64,000 nt of DNA from Phreatobacter stygius (GCF_005144885.1 NZ_CP039690.1:2121001-2185000); one strand, 5' to 3'. Counted from the stretch's first letter, positions 46,000 to 57,750 are shown. Translations and numbers: made by a program. Notes: generated by a model not told the origin, from the sequence alone.

Positions 46000-46854
46000 T
46001 TAGCTCTTGCGCGAAAACAGGCCGCGGATCGATCGTCCGATCGCCCCCAGCCGGTCGGCCACCACGTCGTCATCGGGCCAACCCCAGCGCTGATAGATCC
46101 AGTAATGGAAGCCGATGACGATGAGCAGCGTCGCCAGGATGGCAATGAGCACGTCGGACAGGAAGTGCCCGCCATAGGCCATGCGCAGCGCGCTGATCGC
46201 CACCGTGTAGACGCCGACGGCCACGAGCGCCGCCGGACGGACCGCCGGCGGCGCCACCAGGGCCGGCGCGACCAGCCAGGCAGCGCCCGAAGCTTCGCCC
46301 GAGATGAACGAGCAATTGGTCCGGCAGCCGGTGCCGTCGCCGGGCTGCCACCAGGGCTGGAAGGTCCAGCGGCCGCCGAATTCGGTGACATGCACCGGGC
46401 GGGCACGGGCCCAATGCTCCTTCAGCACGACATTGACCAGGACGATGGTGGAAGCGAGCATCGATGCCACGAAGAACACCGCCATGCGCGCCGGCAGGAT
46501 CGGCTTCGATCCCGGCCAGGCGATCTTGACGACCAGAGCGATGAGCGACACCACGCCGAGCCCGATCGTCGGGATCATGCTGACCTGCCTGAGCCCGTTC
46601 AGCACCGGGTAGCGCGACATCCAGAAGCCGCCATCGGCGGTCCAGAACAGCCTGGAGACCGCCAGATCGAGTTGCGGAAATACGGCGAGCACGAGGCTCG
46701 CCACCGAAAGCGCGAGGACGACGACGAAGAGAGCCTTGCGATACAAGCGTTTGTTCCGGAGAGCAGCAGGCGGGCGGATGCCACCGCCTTCTATCCCAGC
46801 GGCCTGGATCCAGAAAGCCTCATCGCGCCTCGCCGGAACCGGCATTGGCATCAT
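46000..46854 (-). CDS. PAP2-family membrane phosphatase
   Basis: A 284-residue inner-membrane phosphatase with six predicted helices. The three PAP2 motifs can be seen: KEHWARARP (motif 1, Lys-x6-Arg-Pro), FISGEASGA (motif 2, with Glu in place of the usual His after SG, an oddity) and RMAYGGHFLSDVLI (motif 3 with catalytic His and Asp). Relatives remove phosphate from lipid A, undecaprenyl diphosphate or phosphatidylglycerophosphate; a lipid substrate is likely. Start ATG at 46854 overlaps the 3' end of yciB by 35 bp (46845 also possible), so they are translationally linked. Confidence 0.85.
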   Translation of the reverse strand: MMPMPVPARRDEAFWIQAAGIEGGGIRPPAALRNKRLYRKALFVVVLALSVASLVLAVFPQLDLAVSRLFWTADGGFWMSRYPVLNGLRQVSMIPTIGLGVVSLIALVVKIAWPGSKPILPARMAVFFVASMLASTIVLVNVVLKEHWARARPVHVTEFGGRWTFQPWWQPGDGTGCRTNCSFISGEASGAAWLVAPALVAPPAVRPAALVAVGVYTVAISALRMAYGGHFLSDVLIAILATLLIVIGFHYWIYQRWGWPDDDVVADRLGAIGRSIRGLFSRKS

Positions 46855-47452
46855 GCCGCAGGATCAGCGGCATCTGGGCAAGCGCGAAGGCCATGGTCAG
46901 CGGCATGATGCCCCAGACCTTGAAGGCGACCCAGAAATCGGTCGACTGGGTGCGCCAGACGACTTCGTTGACGATCGCGAGCACGAAGAAGAACGCCGCC
47001 CAGCGCCAGGTCAGCAGGCGCCAGCCCTCATCGGTCAGGTCGAATACGGAATCGAGCACGATCTTCAGGAGATTGCGCCCGGTGACCGCCGCCCACAGCA
47101 GGATCGAGCCGAACAGCACATTCACCACGGTCGGCTTCAGCTTGATGAAGATCTCGTCATGCAGAATGAGCGTGAGGCCGCCAAAGACCGTCACCACGAC
47201 CGCCGAGACCAGCGGCATGATCGGCAGCTTGCCGATCAGCGAATAGGTGATGGCAAGGGAAGCCAGCACGGCCACGATGAACACGCCGGTCGCCAGGAAC
47301 AGCCGCTGGGTCTGATCGACCGCGAACCACTTGTCGCCATAAGCATTCATCAGGAAAAAGATCACCAGCGGCCCCATTTCGAGCGCGAGTTTCAAAAGGG
47401 GGGGCAGCTCACGCTTTTCTGTATGTGTCATCATCGGCTTCGTCATGGACAA
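46820..47452 (-). CDS. yciB: Inner membrane-spanning protein YciB (septation protein A)
   Basis: A 210-residue membrane protein with at least five helices. The opening LLKLALEMGPLVIFFLMNAYGDKWF and the segments LHDEIFIKLKPTVVNVLFGSILLWA, LTWRWAAFFFVLAIVNEVVWR and DFWVAFKVWGIMPLTMAF are the YciB/IspZ hallmarks. YciB takes part in envelope and septum synthesis in enterobacteria and Shigella; its biochemical role is unsettled. Start ATG at 47452 (or 47446). It is divergent from the FAH-family gene, 58 bp away, and leads into the PAP2 gene. Confidence 0.92.
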   Translation of the reverse strand: MSMTKPMMTHTEKRELPPLLKLALEMGPLVIFFLMNAYGDKWFAVDQTQRLFLATGVFIVAVLASLAITYSLIGKLPIMPLVSAVVVTVFGGLTLILHDEIFIKLKPTVVNVLFGSILLWAAVTGRNLLKIVLDSVFDLTDEGWRLLTWRWAAFFFVLAIVNEVVWRTQSTDFWVAFKVWGIMPLTMAFALAQMPLILRHDANAGSGEAR

Positions 47453-47510
47453 ATGGTGGGCTGAGACTAGCTTGTGCGCACTCGCCTGACCATCATCCCC
47501 GGAGTTTCAA

Positions 47511-48209
47511 TTGCCCTTCGTTTTCGAGCCCGTCGCCCGTCCCGCCTTGCCGATCGTGGGCACCGACAAGCTGTTCCCGGTCAGGCGCGTCTATTGTGTC
47601 GGCCGCAACTATGCCGCCCATGCCCGCGAAATGGGCGGCGATCCGACCCGCGAGCCGCCGTTCTTCTTCCAGAAGCCGGCCGACGCGCTGCAGCCCGTGC
47701 CGCATGGCAAGACCGTCGAGCATCCCTACCCGAGCAAGACCGCGAACTATCATTTCGAGCTCGAAATGGTGGTGGCGCTGGCCAAGGGCGGTCGCGACAT
47801 CCCGCTCGACAAGGCGCTGGATTGCGTCTTCGGTTATGCCGTCGGGCTCGACATGACCCGTCGCGACCTGCAGGACGAGGCCAAGCAGCTGCGCCGCCCG
47901 TGGGAGCCGGGCAAGGCCTCCGACCTGTCCGGCCCGGTCGGCCCGCTCTATCCGGCCGCGACCATCGGCCACAAGCTCAAGGGCCCGATCTCGCTCTCGG
48001 TCGACGGCGTGGTGAAGCAGAAGGCCGATCTTTCCGACATGATCTGGTCGGTGGCCGAACAGATCTCCTATCTCTCGACCTATTTCGAGGTGTTCCCCGG
48101 CGACATCATCTTCTCCGGTACGCCCGATGGCGTCGGTGCGGTCACCCGCGGTCAGACCATGCTGGCGGCGGTCGACGGCCTCGGCGAGATCAGCCTCAAG
48201 GTCGTCTGA
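47511..48209 (+). CDS. Fumarylacetoacetate hydrolase family protein
   Basis: A 232-residue FAH-family enzyme. Metal ligands are in FELEMVVALAKGG (Glu-x-Glu) and in GYAVGLDMTRRDLQ (Asp), and the FAH core VYCVGRNYAAHAREMG with FFFQKPADAL is complete. The C-terminus has FEVFPGDIIFSGTPDGVGAV. Relatives hydrolyse or decarboxylate acylpyruvates; the short form resembles fumarylpyruvate hydrolase and acylpyruvases. The start is TTG at 47511 because CCGGAG sits 6 nt before it and the conserved N-terminus begins there. No aromatic catabolic genes are adjacent, so the substrate is open. Confidence 0.87.
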   Translation: MPFVFEPVARPALPIVGTDKLFPVRRVYCVGRNYAAHAREMGGDPTREPPFFFQKPADALQPVPHGKTVEHPYPSKTANYHFELEMVVALAKGGRDIPLDKALDCVFGYAVGLDMTRRDLQDEAKQLRRPWEPGKASDLSGPVGPLYPAATIGHKLKGPISLSVDGVVKQKADLSDMIWSVAEQISYLSTYFEVFPGDIIFSGTPDGVGAVTRGQTMLAAVDGLGEISLKVV

Positions 48210-48344
48210 CCGGCGGTTTCGGCGCCTTGCGCCGGACCCGCGCGCGGTCGTCGGCGAACGTCCCGGTAGAGGAGAAGCAGAACGGCGGCCCGTCCATGCG
48301 GGTCGCCGACGCCGGCAGATCGCATGCGGGCGTGCCGTCTCGCA

Positions 48345-48380
48345 CAAAAAAAACGGCCCGCTGATCACCAGCGGGCCGTT
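48345..48380 (-). terminator. Intrinsic terminator of the infB operon
   Basis: On the minus strand AACGGCCCGCTG and CAGCGGGCCGTT make a perfect 12-bp stem around a 5-nt loop, followed by eight T's. It lies 37 bp past the infB stop, so the operon ends here. The plus strand has no T run after the stem, so it works in one direction. Confidence 0.92.
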
Positions 48381-48416
48381 CTTCGTTGCGACAGTCGGAA
48401 CCGCCAGGCGATTGCC

Positions 48417-51400
48417 TTACAGCGACCGCTTGATCTCCTCGACGCGATAGCACTCGATCACGTCGCCGGCACGCATGTCCTGGTAGCTCTCGAAGGCCAT
48501 GCCGCATTCCTGGCCGACCTGAACTTCCTTGACCTCGTCCTTGAAGCGCTTGAGCGTCGACAGCTTGCCTTCGTGGACGACGATGTTGTCGCGGATCAGA
48601 CGGACATGAGCACCGCGCTCGACGCGGCCCTCGGTCACGCGGCAACCCGCCACCTTGCCGACCTTGGTGATGTTGAACACCTCGAGGATCTGGGCATTGC
48701 CGAGCATGGTTTCGCGCAGTTCCGGCGCGAGCATGCCGGACATGGCGGCTTTGATGTCGTCCACCAGATCGTAGATGATGTTGTAGTAGCGGATCTCGAT
48801 ACCGGACCGGGCCGCTGCTTCGCGCGCTTCCTTATGCGCACGGGCGTTGAAGCCGAGAACCGCCGCGCCGGAGGTTTCCGCCAGCGTGACGTCGCTCTCG
48901 GTGATGCCGCCGACACCCGACAGGATCACCCGCGCCGACACCTCGTCATTGCCGAGCTTGGCCAGCGCGCCAATGATGGCTTCCACCGAACCCTGCACGT
49001 CGCCCTTGACGATCAGCGGGAACTCCTTCTTGCCCGCCCCCGCCTTGAGCTGCGTCATCATGTCGGCCAGCGAGCCACGGCCGGCGCCGACGCGCGCCGC
49101 CTGCTTCTCGCGCTTCTGATGCGAGCGGTAGTCGGTGATCTCGCGAGCCCGCGCTTCGTTCTCGACGACCGCGACACGGTCACCGGCTTCCGGCGTGCCG
49201 TTGAAACCGAGCACTTCGACCGGGGTCGAAGGACCGGCATCGGCGAGCTGGGTGCCCTTGTCCGACAAGAGCGCGCGCACCCGGCCCCATTCGGAACCGG
49301 CGACGACGATGTCGCCGGTATGCAGGGTGCCGCGCTGGATCAGCACGGTGGCAACCGGGCCACGGCCGCGATCGAGCTTGGCTTCGATCACGGTGCCTTC
49401 GGCGAGGCGGTCCGGATTGGCCTTCAGATCGAGCAGCTCCGACTGCAACTGGATCAGCTCCAGGAGCTTGTCGAGGTTCTGGCCGGTCTTGGCCGAAAGT
49501 TCGATCTCCAGCACGTCGCCGCCCAGGCTTTCGACCTGAACTTCATATTGCAGAAGGTCGGTCTTGACCTTTTCCGGGCGAGCGTCCGGCAGATCGATCT
49601 TGTTGATCGCCACGATCATCGGAACCTTGGCGGCCTTGGCGTGATTGATCGCCTCGATCGTCTGCGGCATCACCGAATCGTTGGCAGCCACCACCAGCAC
49701 GACAAGGTCGGTGACCTTGGCGCCACGGGCACGCATCGCCGTGAAGGCGGCGTGGCCCGGCGTATCGATGAAGGTGATCTTGCCGCCGAGCGGCGAGACG
49801 ACCTGGTAGGCACCGATATGCTGGGTGATGCCACCCGCTTCGCCCGAGACCACATTGGTCTTGCGCAACGCGTCGAGCAGCGAGGTCTTGCCGTGGTCGA
49901 CGTGACCCATGATGGTCACCACCGGCGCGCGCGGCTGCAGCAGCTCGTCCGCATCCGGAATATCGAACAGACCCTCTTCTACGTCGGACTCGGCGACACG
50001 CCGCACCGCATGGCCGAGTTCCTCGGCGATCAGCTGGGCGGTGTCCGCATCGATCACATCGGTGATCTTATGCATCTGGCCCTGCTTCATCAGCATGCGG
50101 ATGATGTCGACCGCGCGCTCGGACATGCGGTTGGCGAGATCCGCGATGGTGATCGTCTCGGGGATCGTGACTTCGCGCATGATCTTTTCTTTTTGCTCGG
50201 TCACCCGACGGCCCGTCATGCGCTGGACGCGGCGACGGAACGAGGCCTCCGAACGCATCCGGTCGGAGGCGTCGACGAGCGCATTGGTCAGCGTCAGGCG
50301 CGTACGGCTCGGCGCATCCGGGGTCGCGGTCGGACGCGGCGGCGGCGCTGCCGCCTTGCCGGGCATGCCGCTGCGGCGCGGGGCGCCGCGCGGTGCGTCA
50401 TCCTCGTCGCCGGCGCCGGGGCGCGGACGCCCGGCCGAGGGCGGTCCGGACCGCATCGGACCGGCACCTTCGGGACGGGTGGGAATGGCACTTGCCGGCG
50501 CAGCTGCGCCGGCGCCGAAGGCACGCGGCGGGCGCGGGCCGTCGAGACGCGGCGGACGCCCGTCAAGACGCGGCGGACGATCGCCGAACGGACGGTCACC
50601 CGGCGGCCGATCCGGGCGCGGGCCGCTAAAGCCCCCGGCCGGACGATCGCCGAACGGGCGGTCGCTACGCGGCGGGCGGTCGCCAAACGGCCGGTCGCCT
50701 GGCGGACGATCCGGACGCGGGCCGCCGAAGCCGCCTTCACGCGGCGGACGGTCACCGAACGGACGATCGCCGCGCGGCGGCGGGCGATCCCCCGGCGGGC
50801 GATCAGGACGCGGGCCGCCGAAGCCGCCTTCACGCGGCGGACGGTCGCCGAACGGGCGATCGCTGCGCTGCGGGCGGTCGCCCGGCGGGCGCTCGCCTGC
50901 GCCACCGGCCGGCGTCCGCGCCTCGGCCTGCTCGGGTTGTTCGGTCGCCGGCGCCTCGGGGCGCGGCGTGCGGCCGAGATCGTCGAGCCGCTGCGGCCGG
51001 TTGTCGCCGCCGAAACGACGGCGGGCTTCGAATTCGGCACGACGACGCGCGTCTTCCTCGCGGCGATGACGCTCGTCTTCCTCGCGCTGACGGCGGTCCT
51101 GCTCGGAGCGCTCGGCATTGCGGCGGGCTTCTTCCTCGGCGCGGCGACGGGCTTCCTCTTCGGCGCCTTGGCGCTCGTCGGCCTCGCGCGAACGGGCATC
51201 CGCGAGTGCGCGGTCACGCGCATCGCGTTCCTCGTCCGACAGGGTCCTGAGGATCATGCCGGCAGCCGGCGGCTTGGCGGCCTGGACCGGCGGCGCGGCC
51301 GGACGCGGCGGCGCCTCGGCGGCGGGCGGCGCGACGGGTGCTGCGGGTTGGGCTGGCCGCGACGGCGGCGCAAAGCTGCGCGGCTTCGCCGAGACCTTCT

Positions 51401-51539
51401 CCACGACCACAGCTTTGCTGCGGCCATGGCTGAAGCTCTGACGAACCATGCTGTGTTCGGGTCCGGCGGGTTTTTTCAGGCTGAGCGTTTTACCGGTCAG
51501 GCTGATCGTCTTCTCGCCCGGGGTCTTCTCATCGGTCAT
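48417..51539 (-). CDS. infB: Translation initiation factor IF-2
   Basis: GTPase that positions fMet-tRNA on the 30S subunit and promotes 50S joining. The 1040-residue form has a short IF2 N-module ([16 protein letters not shown]), a very long charged linker with tandem repeats (about residues 211-326), then the G domain: [12 protein letters not shown] near residue 545, DTPGHAAF and NKID. It ends with the tRNA-binding domains ([22 protein letters not shown] is the C2 tip). Last gene of rimP-nusA-ylxR-infB; 40 bp behind ylxR. Usual downstream genes rbfA and truB are not here; a terminator follows. Confidence 0.97.
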   Translation of the reverse strand: MTDEKTPGEKTISLTGKTLSLKKPAGPEHSMVRQSFSHGRSKAVVVEKVSAKPRSFAPPSRPAQPAAPVAPPAAEAPPRPAAPPVQAAKPPAAGMILRTLSDEERDARDRALADARSREADERQGAEEEARRRAEEEARRNAERSEQDRRQREEDERHRREEDARRRAEFEARRRFGGDNRPQRLDDLGRTPRPEAPATEQPEQAEARTPAGGAGERPPGDRPQRSDRPFGDRPPREGGFGGPRPDRPPGDRPPPRGDRPFGDRPPREGGFGGPRPDRPPGDRPFGDRPPRSDRPFGDRPAGGFSGPRPDRPPGDRPFGDRPPRLDGRPPRLDGPRPPRAFGAGAAAPASAIPTRPEGAGPMRSGPPSAGRPRPGAGDEDDAPRGAPRRSGMPGKAAAPPPRPTATPDAPSRTRLTLTNALVDASDRMRSEASFRRRVQRMTGRRVTEQKEKIMREVTIPETITIADLANRMSERAVDIIRMLMKQGQMHKITDVIDADTAQLIAEELGHAVRRVAESDVEEGLFDIPDADELLQPRAPVVTIMGHVDHGKTSLLDALRKTNVVSGEAGGITQHIGAYQVVSPLGGKITFIDTPGHAAFTAMRARGAKVTDLVVLVVAANDSVMPQTIEAINHAKAAKVPMIVAINKIDLPDARPEKVKTDLLQYEVQVESLGGDVLEIELSAKTGQNLDKLLELIQLQSELLDLKANPDRLAEGTVIEAKLDRGRGPVATVLIQRGTLHTGDIVVAGSEWGRVRALLSDKGTQLADAGPSTPVEVLGFNGTPEAGDRVAVVENEARAREITDYRSHQKREKQAARVGAGRGSLADMMTQLKAGAGKKEFPLIVKGDVQGSVEAIIGALAKLGNDEVSARVILSGVGGITESDVTLAETSGAAVLGFNARAHKEAREAAARSGIEIRYYNIIYDLVDDIKAAMSGMLAPELRETMLGNAQILEVFNITKVGKVAGCRVTEGRVERGAHVRLIRDNIVVHEGKLSTLKRFKDEVKEVQVGQECGMAFESYQDMRAGDVIECYRVEEIKRSL
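50560..50905. repeat. Repetitive linker region of infB
   Basis: This stretch codes for about 115 residues of degenerate repeats built from [11 protein letters not shown] and [14 protein letters not shown] blocks, roughly 7- to 24-residue units. Codons vary between units, so the repeat is old or under selection rather than a fresh slippage product. It is basic and proline-rich, probably disordered, and may bind RNA. Confidence 0.85.
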
Positions 51540-51579
51540 TCGGTTCTGGTCCTGCGCCTAGCGGCTGGTCCTGGAAAAT

Positions 51580-52278
51580 TCAGTGTTTCGGCTCGTTGAC
51601 GGAAGCCGGAGATGCTCCGCCGGTCAGGTCACCGGTGCGGAAAACCTCGAGGGCCGTGCAGCGCGCGAGAAAATTTGAGCTCGGCCCGCCGGCGAGCAGC
51701 GCTGCATGTACCACATTCATGCGCCCCAATGCCAAATCCAATTGCGTCGAGGTGAACAAGGCGACGCGCGGCAGTGCGTCGTCCTCGTCATCCCGGTTGC
51801 GATAAATGGCCTGGGCCATCTTTCGCACCCCGTCGTCGCCGGCATCGGTGGCGTGGACGAGGCCGGCAAGATGCCCCTTGGCGATCGCCGCGTCTACCTT
51901 GGCGAAGCCGGTCACCACGGCGCCGGCCTTGTTGGCAAGCGACAGCGCCTCCAGGGCCTGGTTCTCGAGCAGGCGATCGATCAGATCGGGCAGCTCGGCC
52001 GAAACCGTCACGTCGCGCTTGAAGGCACGGGCAAACAGCTTGCGTTTGATCGCCTCGGCCAAGGCCACCCGGGTCGGCGTCAGCCAGGCCCCGCGTCCCG
52101 GCAGGCGAGCCTTCAGGTCCGGCACCACGGCTTCATCCGGACCAACGACGAAACGCATCAACCGGTCCGGCGTCGCCGCCTGCCGGTTGACGATGCAGGT
52201 GCGCTCGGCCTCGCCGCGGCGGACCAAAGGTCCGCCGTCGAGGGAGAGCTCATGCGTATCGTCATTCGCCGTCATCAT
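51580..52278 (-). CDS. ylxR: YlxR/DUF448 domain RNA-binding protein
   Basis: A 232-residue protein with two parts. Residues 20-90 are the YlxR domain: RTCIVNRQAATPDRLMRFVV and LPGRGAWLTPTRVALAEAI, containing the conserved arginines thought to bind RNA. The C-terminal part (NLLENQALEAL-like helix, SLANKAGAVVTGFAKVDAAI) resembles an L7Ae-type fold, as in the long alphaproteobacterial versions. YlxR proteins have been linked to RNase P and transcription control; function here is not proven. It lies 20 bp after nusA and 40 bp before infB in the usual operon. Start ATG at 52278 or 52275. Confidence 0.88.
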   Translation of the reverse strand: MMTANDDTHELSLDGGPLVRRGEAERTCIVNRQAATPDRLMRFVVGPDEAVVPDLKARLPGRGAWLTPTRVALAEAIKRKLFARAFKRDVTVSAELPDLIDRLLENQALEALSLANKAGAVVTGFAKVDAAIAKGHLAGLVHATDAGDDGVRKMAQAIYRNRDDEDDALPRVALFTSTQLDLALGRMNVVHAALLAGGPSSNFLARCTALEVFRTGDLTGGASPASVNEPKH

Positions 52279-52298
52279 GGCTCGTCTTGATCCCAGCC

Positions 52299-53882
52299 TC
52301 AGGCCTCGGCTTCCTCATGCGCCGGCTCTTCCGCCGGCGCTTCGATCCAGCCGGCCTTGACGCGGGCCGACATGATCATGCTTTCGGCCTCGTCCTTCGA
52401 CAGTTCGAAACCGTCGAGGAAGCCGGCATGTTTGGTGGTCTGGCCGTCCTTGCGTTCGGACCAGCCGACCAGGTCGTCGGGAACGCAACCGGCGAAATCC
52501 TCGAGCGACTTGACGTCATTCTCGCCGAGCTTGACCATCATGGCCGTGGTCACGCCATCGACCTCGCGCAGATCGTCGGCCACGCCCAGCGCCTTGCGCT
52601 TGGCATCGTGCTCGGCCTCGATCTTGGCGATGTAGTCGAGCGCGCGGCGCTGCAATTCCGTTGCGGTCTCTTCGTCGAAGCCCTCGATGCCGGCGAGATC
52701 GGCGAGATCGACATAGGCGACCTCCTCGACCGTACGGAATCCTTCCGAGGTGAGCAACTGGCCGACGACTTCGTCGACGTCGAGCGAGGCCATGAACAGC
52801 TTGGTGCGGGCTTCGAACTCGGCCTGGCGCCGCTCGCTCTCTTCCTGCTCGGTCAGGATATCGATATCCCAGCCGGTCAGCTGCGAGGCAAGCCGCACGT
52901 TCTGGCCGCGACGGCCAATGGCCAGCGACAGCTGCGGATCCGGCACCACCACCTCGATGCGCTCGCGATCCTCGTCGAGCACGACCTTGGCGACTTCCGC
53001 AGGCGCCAGGGCATTGACCACGAAAGTGGCAATGTCCGGATTCCACGGGATGATGTCGACCTTTTCGCCCTGAAGCTCGGCGACCACCGCCTGGACGCGC
53101 GAGCCGCGCATGCCGACGCAGGCGCCGACCGGATCGATGGAGCTGTCGCGTGACACCACCGCGATCTTGGCGCGGGAGCCCGGGTCGCGGGCGACCGCCT
53201 TGATTTCGACGATGCCGTCATAGATTTCGGGCACTTCCTGGCCGAACAGCTTGGCCATGAACTGCGGATGGGTGCGCGACAGGAAGATCTGCGGGCCGCG
53301 CTGCTCGCGGCGGACGTCGAACAGATAGGCGCGCACGCGATCGCCGTTGCGGAACATTTCGCGCGGGATCAGCTCGTCGCGGCGGATGATGCCTTCGCCG
53401 CGGCCGAGATCGACGACCACATTGCCATATTCGACCCGGCGGACCAGGCCGTTGACGATCTCACCGACACGATCCTTGTACTCGTCGAACTGCCGGTCAC
53501 GCTCGGCCTCGCGCACTTTCTGCACGATGACCTGCTTGGCCGACTGGGCGGCGATGCGGCCGAAATCGAAGGGCGGCAGGGTCTCGGCGATCCAGTCGCC
53601 CGGCTGAGCCGCCGGATTGCGCCGGCGGGCCTCTTCGGTGGCGATCTGCGTGGCCAGGTTCTCGACCTGGTCGACGACCAGGAGCAGGCGCGACAACCGG
53701 ATTTCGCCGGTCTTGCCGTTGATCTCGGCGCGCACCTCGGTCTCCTGGCCATAGCGCGAACGCGCCGCCTTCTGGATCGCATCCTCCATCGCTTCGAGCA
53801 CGATCTGCCGGTCGATCTGTTTTTCACGAGCGACGGCGTCGGCGATCTGAAGCAATTCGAGGCGGTTGGCTGAGACGGCCAT
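52299..53882 (-). CDS. nusA: Transcription termination/antitermination factor NusA
   Basis: A 527-residue RNA polymerase-associated factor. Domain order: N-terminal RNAP-binding region ([22 protein letters not shown]), S1 ([25 protein letters not shown]), two KH domains ([45 protein letters not shown]) and two helix-hairpin-helix C-terminal repeats ([25 protein letters not shown]). It controls pausing, termination and rRNA antitermination. The ATG at 53882 follows AGGGGAGACAGAC; rimP ends 13 bp upstream. The acidic tail [10 protein letters not shown] is common in this order. Confidence 0.97.
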   Translation of the reverse strand: MAVSANRLELLQIADAVAREKQIDRQIVLEAMEDAIQKAARSRYGQETEVRAEINGKTGEIRLSRLLLVVDQVENLATQIATEEARRRNPAAQPGDWIAETLPPFDFGRIAAQSAKQVIVQKVREAERDRQFDEYKDRVGEIVNGLVRRVEYGNVVVDLGRGEGIIRRDELIPREMFRNGDRVRAYLFDVRREQRGPQIFLSRTHPQFMAKLFGQEVPEIYDGIVEIKAVARDPGSRAKIAVVSRDSSIDPVGACVGMRGSRVQAVVAELQGEKVDIIPWNPDIATFVVNALAPAEVAKVVLDEDRERIEVVVPDPQLSLAIGRRGQNVRLASQLTGWDIDILTEQEESERRQAEFEARTKLFMASLDVDEVVGQLLTSEGFRTVEEVAYVDLADLAGIEGFDEETATELQRRALDYIAKIEAEHDAKRKALGVADDLREVDGVTTAMMVKLGENDVKSLEDFAGCVPDDLVGWSERKDGQTTKHAGFLDGFELSKDEAESMIMSARVKAGWIEAPAEEPAHEEAEA

Positions 53883-53895
53883 GTCTGTCTCCCCT

Positions 53896-54708
53896 TTAGC
53901 GGGTCGGCTTTGGTTTGGCGTGACGGCCCGGGCCTTTCGGCTTCGGACCTTTGGGCCCGCCGGTGTTCCAGCCGGGCTTCGATTTCTTCGGAACCGGCGT
54001 CGCCTTGACGGGACGCGGGGTTGTCGGACGGACCACGATGAAGGCGTCCGACGGATCGTTTTCATTGTCCGGCTCGGGCAGCGCGAAACTGTCCTCGCCG
54101 TCGTCCTCGTCGTCCTCGTCGAAGTCTTCGTCGTCCTCGATCGACCGGCCGGCCGCCTTGGCGCGGCGCAGCGCCTCGCGGATAAGGTCATCGTTCAGGA
54201 TCAGCCGCGCTTCGCCGATCTCTTCGATCGGCAGGACCACGTCGGGGGCCTCGTCGCCCTTGACGTCGGTCCGCTTCAGGCGCGCGCCGGTGCCGGCCGA
54301 ACCCTCGACAATGCCCCTGAAACGCTTGCGGCCATCCTGCGCCACCGCCATTTCGATGCGCGCCTCGTAGCCGGCCCAGCGATCGAAATCGCCAGCGCGA
54401 ACCAGCGGCCGATCGATCCCCGGCGACGACATTTCCAGATTATAGGCCTCGATGATCGGATCTTCCACATCGAGCACCGGCGACAGCGCGCGGCTGGCCG
54501 CCTCGCAATCGTCAATGGTGAAAGTGCCGTCCGGACGCTCGGCCATGATCTGCAGGGTCGAACCGCCGCCACTGGCGCCGGACACGCGCACGCGCACCAG
54601 CCGGAAGCCCAAACCTTCCAGGACAGGCTCGACGATGGCCGCCACGCGTGCGGCCACTCCGGTCTCGACGATCAGGCGCGGGTCATCCGCCGACAATAGC
54701 AACTCCAA
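53896..54708 (-). CDS. rimP: Ribosome maturation factor RimP, with long C-terminal tail
   Basis: Needed for 30S subunit maturation. The core (residues 12-175) shows [78 protein letters not shown]. An unusual tail of about 90 residues follows: an acidic run ([17 protein letters not shown]) and a basic Pro/Lys end ([19 protein letters not shown]). The start is a TTG: 54708 has no ribosome site, while TTG 54696 has GGAG 7 nt before it and lines up better with relatives. First gene of the nusA-infB operon, behind a leader terminator. Confidence 0.92.
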   Translation of the reverse strand: MELLLSADDPRLIVETGVAARVAAIVEPVLEGLGFRLVRVRVSGASGGGSTLQIMAERPDGTFTIDDCEAASRALSPVLDVEDPIIEAYNLEMSSPGIDRPLVRAGDFDRWAGYEARIEMAVAQDGRKRFRGIVEGSAGTGARLKRTDVKGDEAPDVVLPIEEIGEARLILNDDLIREALRRAKAAGRSIEDDEDFDEDDEDDGEDSFALPEPDNENDPSDAFIVVRPTTPRPVKATPVPKKSKPGWNTGGPKGPKPKGPGRHAKPKPTR

Positions 54709-54725
54709 CGAACAGGAGACTTCAG

Positions 54726-54760
54726 AAACAAAAAGAGCGGGTCCCCGGGGGAACCCACTC
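54726..54760 (-). terminator. Leader terminator/attenuator upstream of rimP
   Basis: On the minus strand GAGTGGGTTCCCC pairs with GGGGACCCGCTC (one G-U and one bulged T), followed by TTTTTGTTT. It ends only about 20 bp before the rimP start region, and downstream of a promoter-like sequence at 54809-54837. It can end transcription from the TIGR02300 gene or act as an attenuator in the rimP-nusA-infB leader. Confidence 0.75.
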
Positions 54761-54808
54761 TCACGATCGCGTCCAGGGGACGTTATGAGATGACCTAAGT
54801 CGGCCTTT

Positions 54809-54837
54809 CACATACGCCCGATCAGCCACTTTCGCAA
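54809..54837 (-). promoter_or_regulatory. Possible promoter of the rimP-nusA-infB operon
   Basis: On the minus strand TTGCGA, a 17-bp spacer and TATGTG. Spacing is ideal and the -10 box is moderate. A transcript from here would pass through the 54726-54760 hairpin before reaching rimP. The prediction is based on the two boxes only. Confidence 0.4.
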
Positions 54838-54867
54838 GAGGCGCGAGACGCGCCCCCTTGGACAGCG

Positions 54868-55287
54868 TCACTGCTCGTCGTCGGTCTCGATGCCTTCGCC
54901 GATCAGATCGGCGACATCGTCGCCCTCATCCTCGTCTTCTTCGAGGAAGGTATCGTCATCGGCGCCGTCATCCTCGACCTCGACGTCCAGTTCGTCGTCC
55001 TCGACAGGCACGGCCTTGCCCGGCGCCGTGGCTTCATCGTCAGCCTCTTCCAGGCTGACCAGCTCGACGTCGGTATTTTCGAGCTCGGCATCGTCGTCCT
55101 CGGCCGGCGCCGGCTTGGCGGCGGCCGCGGCCGCTGCTGCGGCACCACGACGGGTGGTCGGCTCGAATATCACGCGCTGCAGCACTTCGCCGGTATAGGG
55201 CGAAATGATGGGGTCGCGGTTCAAATCATAGAACTTCTTGCCCGTGGTCGGGCAGATGCGCTTCACGCCGAGTTCCGGTCTCGCCAA
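54868..55287 (-). CDS. TIGR02300 family protein
   Basis: A 139-residue conserved alphaproteobacterial protein of unknown function. The family block is at the N-terminus: ARPELGVKRICPTTGKKFYDLNRDPIISPYTGE, a rubredoxin-like or zinc-ribbon-like fold that has lost the second cysteine (CPTTG rather than CxxC). The rest is low complexity: an Ala run, then almost pure Asp/Glu (EDDELDVEVEDDGADDDTF). The start is TTG at 55287, with AAGGAG 7 nt before it; upstream in-frame codons are not conserved. It is divergent from aroA, the usual position of this family. Confidence 0.85.
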   Translation of the reverse strand: MARPELGVKRICPTTGKKFYDLNRDPIISPYTGEVLQRVIFEPTTRRGAAAAAAAAAKPAPAEDDDAELENTDVELVSLEEADDEATAPGKAVPVEDDELDVEVEDDGADDDTFLEEDEDEGDDVADLIGEGIETDDEQ

Positions 55288-55322
55288 AGCGGGCTCCTTA
55301 CACAATCCAGGGCTTCTCTTGA

Positions 55323-57384
<2,062 letters not shown>

Positions 57385-57388
<4 letters not shown>

Positions 57389-57750
57389 CCCCGTTCGGCG
57401 CCCGTGTCCGCCAGTTGCGCGAGGCCAAGGGCGCGACGCTGACCGCCATGGCCGAAACGATCGGCGTTTCCGCCGCCTATCTCTCGGCGCTCGAACATGG
57501 CAAGCGCGGCCGGCCGAGCTGGTATCTCGTCCAGCGCATCATTGCCTATTTCGGCATCATCTGGGACGAGGCCGAAGAACTCGCCAAGCTGGCGGAAATT
57601 TCCCATCCGCGCATCGTCATCGACACCTCGGGCCTGTCACCACAGGCGACCGAGCTCGCCAATCTGCTCGCCCGCCGCATTGGTCTGTTGGCCGATGAAG
57701 AGATCGCCGAACTGCTGTTCGTGCTGAAATCCAAGCTGCCGGGACGCTAG
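57385..57750 (+). CDS. XRE-family helix-turn-helix regulator
   Basis: A 121-residue protein with an N-terminal Cro/CI-type HTH: FGARVRQLREAKGATLTAMAETIGVSAAYLSALEHGKRG (residues 4-42), followed by WYLVQRIIAYFGIIWDEAEELAKLA, which lengthens the domain. The C-terminal helices (SPQATELANLLARRIGLLADEEIAELLFVL) probably dimerise. The target genes are unknown. Its start is coupled to the cmk stop (ATGA), making aroA-cmk-XRE one transcript. The end overlaps the convergent methyltransferase gene by 4 bp. Confidence 0.88.

Noticed and set aside
48324-51599. 1091-codon plus-strand frame covering infB
   Set aside because: Composition (His/Arg/Asp repeats) mirrors the IF-2 gene on the other strand; IF-2 motifs settle the coding strand.
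54996-55260. Zinc ribbon in the TIGR02300 protein
   Set aside because: The motif is CPTTG; the second Cys needed for a CxxC knuckle is missing, so I do not claim zinc binding.
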